Shown: piece by piece, positions 57,079-64,000 of the stretch
Position numbering within the stretch: position 1 is the first letter of the stretch
Layout of the letters: the number at the start of each line of letters is the position of its first letter
DNA from: Clonostachys chloroleuca
Taxonomy: Eukaryota; Ascomycota; Sordariomycetes; Hypocreales; Bionectriaceae
Assembly: GCA_037952775.1 (NCBI GenBank)
Contig: JBANAY010000003.1
Coordinates: 24,180,001-24,244,000 of the forward strand
Reading direction: 5' to 3'
Length of the DNA: 64,000 nucleotides
Translations under genes and position numbers: made by a program
The notes under the pieces: generated by a model
What the model was told of the DNA's origin: nothing
The model's input: only the letters and a program-made list of their open reading frames with translations
The model's database searches: none

Positions 57079-60000
57079 CTAATTTTCATTCGCCCTCGTC
57101 CCGAATTCAAGAGGTATCTCAAAATGTTGATTCATCATAAGATCTTCAGACGGCAGCTGGGTACCCATGAGCAGCATTTCCAGGAAAGGTGGTGTAGAAT
57201 CGAGTGTACCCGATCCGGACTCGACATCTATCGATATGCCTGACCCGTAGTCTGGTTTGTTAACGATAGTTGTCGATTTATGTTGGTGATTGGAGGTGCT
57301 TTCTCCACGTTCGATCAGGCGCGTACGCCAACATAACAGTTCTTCATCGACTTGCTGATCCGCTTTGTCCCCACCACTTGTATCATAGCTTGGTGCTTGC
57401 ATGACATTTTCAGCCCCACCCGAGGAGCCCTGAGATAGCTTTGCTGCGCTTCGACGGCGAAGCTGAAGTAGCCTCCCGTGGTTCAAGTCCAGCGTGGAAG
57501 AGGTGTTTAGGCGCGTAACGACACTGTACGCCGAGATGGCTTCGTTTAGAATCGTCATGGCGAAGGGAGCCATGGGAGAATGGGGGCATCGGAGAACCAA
57601 AGCTCCGACGCAGACGGCGGCGTTGAACAGATGGTACTATGAGATTCTAAATTAGAAAGAATTTGGGAGCCGAGATAGAGACGATGGCGGCTTACCCAGA
57701 AGAACCAATGGCGGGACGCAACAGCAGGATGGAGCTCTGTCAGGCCGCGAACGATCTGAGTCACAACCTATGTATGAAATACTGTCAATAGAAGCCATCA
57801 TTACGGCAAACTTGCCGAAGGTTCACTGGTACTCACATTGCATCGCTCGACTACTGCCAGGAAGGAGGCGCCGTATTTGGATAGGACTGGGTCTGCGGGG
57901 TTTTCATTCATGGCTCTGACAAAATACGGCCGTTGGAGGAAAAGAACTGCCTCGGAAACGTGCATTGCTAGGGTGAATTGCTGGGAGAATATCTTTTTAG
58001 TACCCGTGTTATGGACGAGAAAGCCCAGAATTTCTCAATATTTACCTCAAAGGTCCGCTTTAGGTCCCGCCGGTTGGGAAGTGGGCTGTCGCATATAGCA
58101 GCTTCTGGCGTTGGATATAGGGATATCGTCGCCACCAAAGCGTCTCGACAACGCAGATGGAACGGTATGGAGCTCTCAAAGGCACATCTGGGTGTACTTC
58201 CATTAGCTTGTGTTGACCAAAAAGGCCTGATAAGCCACGCTCCTACATTTTTTCGTATTCATCATTGACACGCTCGTATGGCGGGGGAGAAACATCCAGG
58301 GTCAGGTCAAGCAACCTAAGGATCAAGGGTTAAATGGAGTGTTCTTCGGCCGGTAGACCAGGGTTGAATATTACCGAGCCAAAACCTTTACGATTTCGTA
58401 TTTCATGAATTTAAAGTCTTTACCCATGTAATCTCTGTCATGGCCAGCCGCTAAATGTGTACTGACGTGTGATGGACGAGGGAGCTGCGTATCGAAGTGG
58501 TTGGCACGCATCAACGGCCTATGAGCGTGTTAGCGAGAGAGAGATAAAAAACAGTTGCGATGATAAGAAAACGACTAACGGGCGCGAGAAGCAGTGTGCC
58601 TGGAAGATGTCAATAGTGTAGCACTCCCAGAAGACTAATCTTCGCTCCTCGATCACGTCTGGTGGTAGGTTCCATTTTGAGCCATCTCTATGTAGGCCCA
58701 TCTAGAAGGGAATACAGTGTTAAAATCATTCTCAAGATGCGCAAAAGAGTGGAACATGCAACCTAGAACTACTCACTGCTTGGACAAGTCTCATCGCCAG
58801 GCCATATAATGGCCACGCTAGGTCTCCACGCCTGCCTCTCTCGGTTTCTGTTGATAGATGCCCGATCAGGGACTACCATAACAATTCTTATTTAGCCTTA
58901 TTCATTCTATATCATGAGGCTAAGTCATAACTCACGAGCGCTTGGAGCCCGGGGATTGTGTTTTTCACGAGGAAACCGCCTTGCGAGAGGCAGCATTTTG
59001 CCAACTTGATATACTCTTCCACAATGGGATCATTCGGTGGGTACTCGAGACAGTGGTGCGCTCCCATGGCAAAGATGGCAAAAAGCAGGGATAGATGGTG
59101 CAAATGTATCCTTTTGAAAATGTCATTTGTGCCTGTTGAACTATACACTCTTCCGAAAAGTGCATCAAAGGCCGGGCGTGTGATAGGCGTCAGACTGGAA
59201 ATGAGAACACGTTAGAAATTATATCTCCACATCATTGCACGATAGATTATCACCAACTCACTTCCATGCAAACGAGCGAAAGTACGACTCTATGAGAATG
59301 GAGGTTTCTTCTTTGGGTGGGAGCTTGCTGAAAAGCTCTTCCTTGTAACGATAGGGGGGAAGAGGGCTGAAAGGAAAGTCGTCGAGAAACCGCGGACAGG
59401 GTTCCTCCACCTCCTCTGACATAGCTCTAGAAGGGCCGGGCCGTTCTTGCTGTCGATATTCAGTAAGTGATGCTATACACATGAGTTGCATAGTATGGAT
59501 TTTTGTCTCCTTGGGAAAGGCTCACTCACGTTCTGTAGCCACTCCGTACCAGCTCTTGGCCCAAGATATTTTGACCTCCCCGTCCGATCCACCACTAATG
59601 TCCCGAATGTTTCGTCATCTGCGGCTCTTGGCGCGGGTACTTGCTGAGTGGGAAGGGCCACTGATGTCCTCGTATGGCTCGATGAATTTCGTGGGAGTAT
59701 AGATATGCCGTGCTCCAATGACATTTGGGGTTCGGGATGGGTGTCAGCATGGGCAGACCATGCATAGACAGGTTCCGGTCCGGGTACACTGTGGGCAACA
59801 TGCTCCGTGGCTAGGCCAACCAAGCCATCCACACTCAGAGTATGCTGAGATACGGGGTTGCATTCGGTAGATGGGTTTGCGCCCACCCCGGGGCTGTGGT
59901 CCAGCGGTTGTGGAGACGCGGAGGGTTGCTGGTGTTGGGAAGAGAAGGCCGTGTAATCTGAATGGGATTCTATATCTTTCGGTATTGGAGCGCTCCTTTC

Positions 60001-60654
60001 TCGCAGTAGGGCTTCCAGTTGAGCTATCCGGTGCTCGTGGGTTGAAATATCTCTTCGATATGATTAGCATGGTTCTCGAGTTAAAATTTCCGCATCAACC
60101 AACTTGTTGCCCCTGTTCAGTGTCCCAGAAGGGCAAATATCAGGACATTCCCGTTTGACACAGTTCGAGCATGGGACCTGCAAGGCCGAGGTGAGCTGGT
60201 GCCTTCACTACATGCGCACGAAGGTCTTGAAATTTACCGAGCGATCGCATTTTAGCTTTCTTCTCCGACACTCTGGCCATAGACGTCAGTAGGATGCTGG
60301 GTGGTGAAAAGCTGTCAAGCAAGTGTCTGCCATACCGGCGCAGCTGACCATATGCCTCCCCCGACGTTTAGGGCCATTCTTGTTAGATCTTCCAGCCTGA
60401 TTGCTGGTGAGGCGGGATGGAGATGTAGGGCTTGTATGGTGGGCTACATGGATCGATGGAGGGCTATCCGATGTTCGGCCCGCCCGGCCAGGTTGTGGGC
60501 AGTTGGACTCGGGCGGCGAAGGTAGGCGTTTCTGCCCTTCGGGGAGATCGCTCACTTGATGGGTGACGTGCTGTTGCGGGGGTCGATCCATCTGGAAGTC
60601 AGCTATCTTCGTCGCGGTATTGCTTTTGGCATTGACCGAATGACGGGGTCGCAA
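57079..60654 (-). CDS. Zn2Cys6 regulator with fungal-specific domain, 14 exons, one frameshift
   Basis: Exons (minus): 60654-60336, 60272-60238, 60177-60104, 60052-59526, 59472-59262, 59194-58936, 58872-58777, 58701-58580, 58518-58375, 58315-58247, 58187-58046, 57980-57837, 57767-57696, 57637-57079; introns 51-75 nt. The zinc cluster is assembled from three exons: SCAECRRRKLKCDR then VPCSNCVKRECPDIC. The Fungal_trans region follows: YFRSFAWNLTPITRPAFDALF, GAHHCLEYPPNDP, ALSLIGHLSTE, GLAMRLVQAMGLHRDGSKW, ERRLVFWECYTIDIF, CFSRPPLMRANHFDTQLP, VSPPPYE, then TLAMHVSEAVLFLQRPYF and RHWFFW. About 923 residues, or 902 from the ATG at 60591. In the last exon a T run (about 57599-57603) holds one T too many: homology jumps frame there, and without correction the protein ends near 57420, losing roughly 110 residues. 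It is divergent from the dead oxidoreductase gene at 61119. Confidence 0.78.
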
Positions 60655-61118
60655 GGGATTGTTGAGGATGGTTTTCCGAGAGACGGAATCGGCGCGGTTA
60701 TAAACATGACAACCTCGGGCTTTACAACGGGGGGGGCATGGTCGACTGGGGGAAGCTCAACTTGGCAACGTAATGATTCTCCGCGTCTAAAACTATTCGG
60801 ACCTGGTCTGGTGGGCTGGTGGAGATTTTAAGGATGGGTGTCCAACCCCGCACGCTTGGACTACCTTGACTCGCTTGACTAGGTACCTACCGGGAGAGTA
60901 ATAGTTAATCCTCGTTCTGCTCACAAGCTAAAGGCACCTCGATGTAGGCAATGGGCATCCTGGTTCAAGTAGGAGACTCATCTCCTTCGGCGCCCCAATA
61001 TGGGCGTCTCCCTCCCTATGACTTTGGGCATCAGACCAACAATAACCCTCGTGAATATGCCTGTTTCGTTGTTTGATATGCCTGGCTGCCTTTTCACTCG
61101 CTGAGCTTCTTAGTAACT
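60655..61118. promoter_or_regulatory. Divergent intergenic region between regulator and oxidoreductase pseudogene
   Basis: About 460 bp between start codons. No TATA box or clear paired CGG site was singled out. A GGGGGGG run lies at about 60730. The arrangement is typical of a regulator placed next to its target. Confidence 0.4.
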
Positions 61119-62274
61119 ATGCCCAACAAAGTATTCAATGTCGGTGCCGTTGGCTATGGGTATGTCAAGGGACACCCACGTCCGCCAGGAGGGCGTCTTT
61201 CCAATCGTGACTCATGCTGATACGTACCAGACTCTCCGCTAAAGTATTTCACATACCTTTCATCGAACTGTGCCCTCACTTCCGGCTGCACAGCATTGTT
61301 CAGCGTACCCCAACGCAAGAAGACTCGGCTCCTGTCGACTACCCGCATCTCACACACTACAATGATGCGAAAATGCTTGCCACCGATCCCGAAGTAGACG
61401 TCGCCGTCATCACCTCGACGCCCGAAACTCATAATAGCCTTTCCAAGACATTCCTGCTTTCCAACAAGCACATTCTTGTCGAGAAGCCCTTTGTCCCTTC
61501 TTCGCGAGAAGCTGAGGAGCTTGCCGCTATGCAGCGGAGAGAGGACTATTGATTTGTGTCCATCAAAACCGCCGGCGGGATCTCGATTTTATCGCTGCCT
61601 AGAAGCTTATTAGAGACGGAACATTGGGTCGTATATTTGAGTTCAACACTTATTTCGATCTTTATGCCCCTATTGCCGCCCCCAACTGAAAGGCACAGAT
61701 TGGGGTACCTCAGGCAGGCAGCGTCCTCTTCGATCTGGGAACACATCTAATTGATCAAGCATACATCATTTTCGGTGTTCCTCGATCACTCCACGGTCGC
61801 TTGATCAACCAACGCAAGGGCAAGCCCGACTTCTTCATGCCTGATGCGATAACCATCGAGTTGAGCTATGCGGGTGGTCTTCTAATTAACATTCACGCAA
61901 GCGCTCTGAGCGTGGAAGCAAGACCACCGAGGTTTTGGATCCGAGGGACCAAGCGCAGCTTCCATAAGCAGGGGCTCGACCCCCAAGAGGGTCAACTCCT
62001 GGCTGGTGCTCAGGTGGCCGACGCTGAATTCGGACACGAAAGCTTGGACCGCTACAAACTGACGGGTTTAGCAAAAGATGGGAGTGTGCTAGAGGGTGAA
62101 ATGCCAGAGTTGAAGCCCGAGACGTATTTGGCATTCTATGAGGCATGGGGCAAGGCAGTGGCGAGTGGGCAGCCCGACCTTGTGCCTGTCAAGGCTAGCG
62201 AGTCGAGAGACGTGCTGCGGGTCATTGAAGCAGTAGTTGAGAGTTCGAAAACAGGCATGGACGTTGTCTCGTAG
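61119..62274 (+). pseudogene. Gfo/Idh/MocA oxidoreductase pseudogene
   Basis: Exon 1 61119-61159 (MPNKVFNVGAVGYG) splices over a 71-nt intron to 61231 (LSAKVFHIPFI), completing the Rossmann GAVGYG-L motif. VDVAVITSTPETH and HILVEKPFVPS (EKP motif) follow. A one-base loss near 61530 shifts frame; after it the homology continues as LICVHQNRR, GRIFEFNTYFDLY, GSVLFDLGTHLIDQAYIIFG and on to a normal C-terminus at 62274. In the shifted frame there are stops TAG 61600-61602 (Gln expected) and TGA 61687-61689 (Trp expected in NWKAQ). Both are single C:G-to-T:A changes. The 157-codon open tail from 61801 is only the last part. Confidence 0.8.
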
Positions 62275-62497
62275 TACAGTTATATAAGATACGATCAACC
62301 TGGCTTGGAATCACATGTAGATATATCGATAGATTATTGTGCGCTTATCCTTGGCCTTGAACTCACAGAGCTATTCGCAATATACTTGAGGGATGAAATT
62401 GTTTTCACCTTGATATCATTGGAAGTGGTTCAATTTTTTGAATCCAAGTATAGAGAATGGCGGAGCCTGTGACATAATATCCTCACTTGACTACTGA
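62275..62497. other. Short convergent spacer
   Basis: 3' ends of the two oxidoreductase genes face each other. Nothing else seen. Confidence 0.4.
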
Positions 62498-64000
62498 TCA
62501 CGCATCAATAGCATCCCCGTTGCTGTCAAACTTTACGGTTTCCCCGGTCCTGAAAGCCCTCATCAGCGCATGAGCAATCTTTTCTGCCTCTACAACCTCC
62601 CCCACAGATATAGGAACAGCTGCATCGATAGTTAGTGCGTATTAATGCGGATAATTGGGCAGGGGAGGCACTGTACCCATGTCCTTCAAGATGCATTGAG
62701 AAAAGGCGTTGAGCTCGTGTACAAAGGCTTCTCTGAGTCTCTCATAGAAGGAAGACCTAGAGAGATTCATTAGAAGCCGCGAGGAGGACCGGAATTCAAT
62801 GGCAATCCGAAGGAGCTTACATGGATGGCGCCCTAACGCCATGAGCATCAGATATATCCAAACGGTTCAAGCGTGGGTTCTGGACCACAGTCAATTAGCA
62901 TGATCTCATTCAGAGGAAATAAAATAATTTTAGAGTACACACTTACCTGGTTAATAGTGAATCTGCCATTCTCTCCAAATATCTCGCACATACACTCATG
63001 CCCATGTGTTGTAGTACGTCCTGTATGGAAGGTGAAGAATTTGCCGTTATGAAATTCGACGACGGCGAGTGCGTTATCTGCGTCTTGGAATTGGGCAAGG
63101 TCTTTAAACTTGACAATGGTGCCGATTGCGAAGACCTTCTTCACCTTGTCTTTCTCGCCAATCTGCAACAGCCATCTAGCTGCGTCGATGTCGTGGATGC
63201 CAGCGTCAAGGAAGATGCCTCCTGATTTGGCTGCATATTTCACAAAGTGGTCGGCGGCTGTATAGGATGGTTAAGCGATGTCTTTGGTGCTGTAATAGTA
63301 ATACCCTCGAGCATGTGACCTACTAGATGGATCAAAGAGGTCGTTGGAGGCAGCCTTGACCATATAAGTTCGGCCTAATTGTCCCTCGTCGATTCTCGCT
63401 TTGGCATCGCTATACGAATCATCGACTAAGAGCAGATTGAGCACTCCGAGGAATTTTAGCGATTATTATAGAGCACATACATCGTCGGGCCATACCCATC
63501 ATGACCTTGAGATGGGGGAATTTCTTAACTTCGGCCGCGAAATTGGCGGTAATCTCCCAAGCTGTAGAGATCGGCTTTTCCAATAGGATATGCTGCCAAA
63601 CATACGGAGAAAGTCAACAAAGGCACTGGAGAGGGGACTTGACGTGTTTCACCTTTCCAGCCTTCATGGCCGCCAGACACAGAGGCACATGAGTTTCGGT
63701 AGCTGTCGCGATGATTACAGCCTCAACATTAGCATCTGAAAGAAGGTCATTAGGGTCAGTGTAGAAACTGGCAAGCAAAGTAAAAACCACAATCGGTCAG
63801 CCACATTCATGACACTGCTGATTTATTATGGCACTCACACTGTATCCGCTGGCAAGTACTTTTTGGCGTTCTCGACTGATGGTGGGAAAACGTCACAGGC
63901 AGCAACTAGCTTGGACAGCGGTGAGGTATATGCAGCCTATTGGGCGGAGGTCAGAGAAATCTCCCTTTAGGGGAAGCCAGGGTCCAAGCAATTGACGTTT
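62498..64000 (-). CDS. Gfo/Idh/MocA oxidoreductase, 5' end beyond the window
   Basis: Eight exons are visible on the minus strand: 63936-63839, 63767-63653, 63592-63481, 63425-63324, 63257-62947, 62879-62821, 62756-62677 and 62619-62498, with introns of 55-71 nt and consistent phases. They give 332 residues in hand. SKLVAACDVFPPSVENAKKYL, EAVIIATATETHVPLCLAAMKAGK, HILLEKPIST (EKP motif) and FLDAGIHDIDAARWLL (catalytic His/Asp) mark the family. The C-terminus reads VPISVGEVVEAEKIAHALMRAF then TGETVKFD. The Rossmann GxGxxG exon lies past position 64000. Inositol-dehydrogenase-like by family; substrate unknown. Unlike its neighbour at 61119 it has no stops or shifts. Confidence 0.82.

Noticed and set aside
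60556..60831. 91-codon plus-strand frame
   Set aside because: Antisense to exon 1 of the 14-exon regulator and its promoter; no motifs.
1..64000. tRNA and rRNA genes
   Set aside because: No cloverleaf with A and B boxes or rRNA core sequence was noticed on either strand; a covariance-model scan would be decisive.

Overview
The window is filamentous ascomycete (Pezizomycotina) chromosomal DNA, probably an accessory or subtelomere-like region. Evidence: genes are interrupted by short introns of about 50-80 nt with GT..AG ends and CTAA/CTGA-type branch sites; the gene families are fungal (Zn2Cys6 regulators, class I hydrophobin, DHA1 and quinate-type permeases, NmrA-like proteins); and long A+T-rich blocks show the C-to-T/G-to-A decay expected of repeat-induced point mutation (RIP). 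I cannot name the species. All gene models were spliced by eye.

Layout. 1-8.63 kb is RIP-destroyed repeat DNA: remnants of Gypsy elements in opposite orientation, two inserted 769-bp copies of a dispersed repeat, and an unclassified repeat. 8.6-15.8 kb is a gene island with an intact DHA1 drug/polyamine-type transporter, a fragment of an alcohol dehydrogenase gene, and a phosphotransferase pseudogene whose 3' half is inverted. 15.8-25.3 kb is A+T-rich and holds a nearly full-length chromodomain Gypsy element (16993-24419) with 364-bp LTRs, a 5-bp target duplication and an antisense Zn2Cys6/coiled-coil reading frame. 25.3-27.7 kb has a membrane RING-H2 gene. 27.7-32.6 kb is A+T-rich with a well-preserved third copy of the dispersed repeat, a fresh 229-bp solo LTR and a 58-bp inverted repeat.

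32.6-64 kb is mostly normal-composition DNA. It holds poorly defined hypothetical genes, then a Gfo/Idh/MocA oxidoreductase divergent from a quinate-type permease, a kinase-like gene, a Zn2Cys6 regulator divergent from an NmrA-like gene, a class I hydrophobin with an in-frame TAG, a 71-residue glycine-zipper protein missed by simple ORF finding, and a 14-exon Zn2Cys6 regulator with a one-base frameshift. That regulator is divergent from a dead Gfo/Idh/MocA gene, and a second, apparently live, Gfo/Idh/MocA gene runs off the right edge. Broken genes among these include an alpha/beta hydrolase, another Zn2Cys6 regulator and an isochorismatase.

How the genes fit together: the permease plus oxidoreductase pair (39.0-42.4 kb) looks like a small uptake-and-oxidation module for a cyclitol, quinate-like or sugar-derived compound, with duplicated CreA-like sites in the shared promoter. 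Regulator/enzyme divergent pairs recur at 49.5-50 kb and 60.6-61.1 kb. Many neighbours carry nonsense codons of the CAG-to-TAG or TGG-to-TGA type, so the region reads as accessory metabolic gene content decaying between RIP-silenced transposon blocks.
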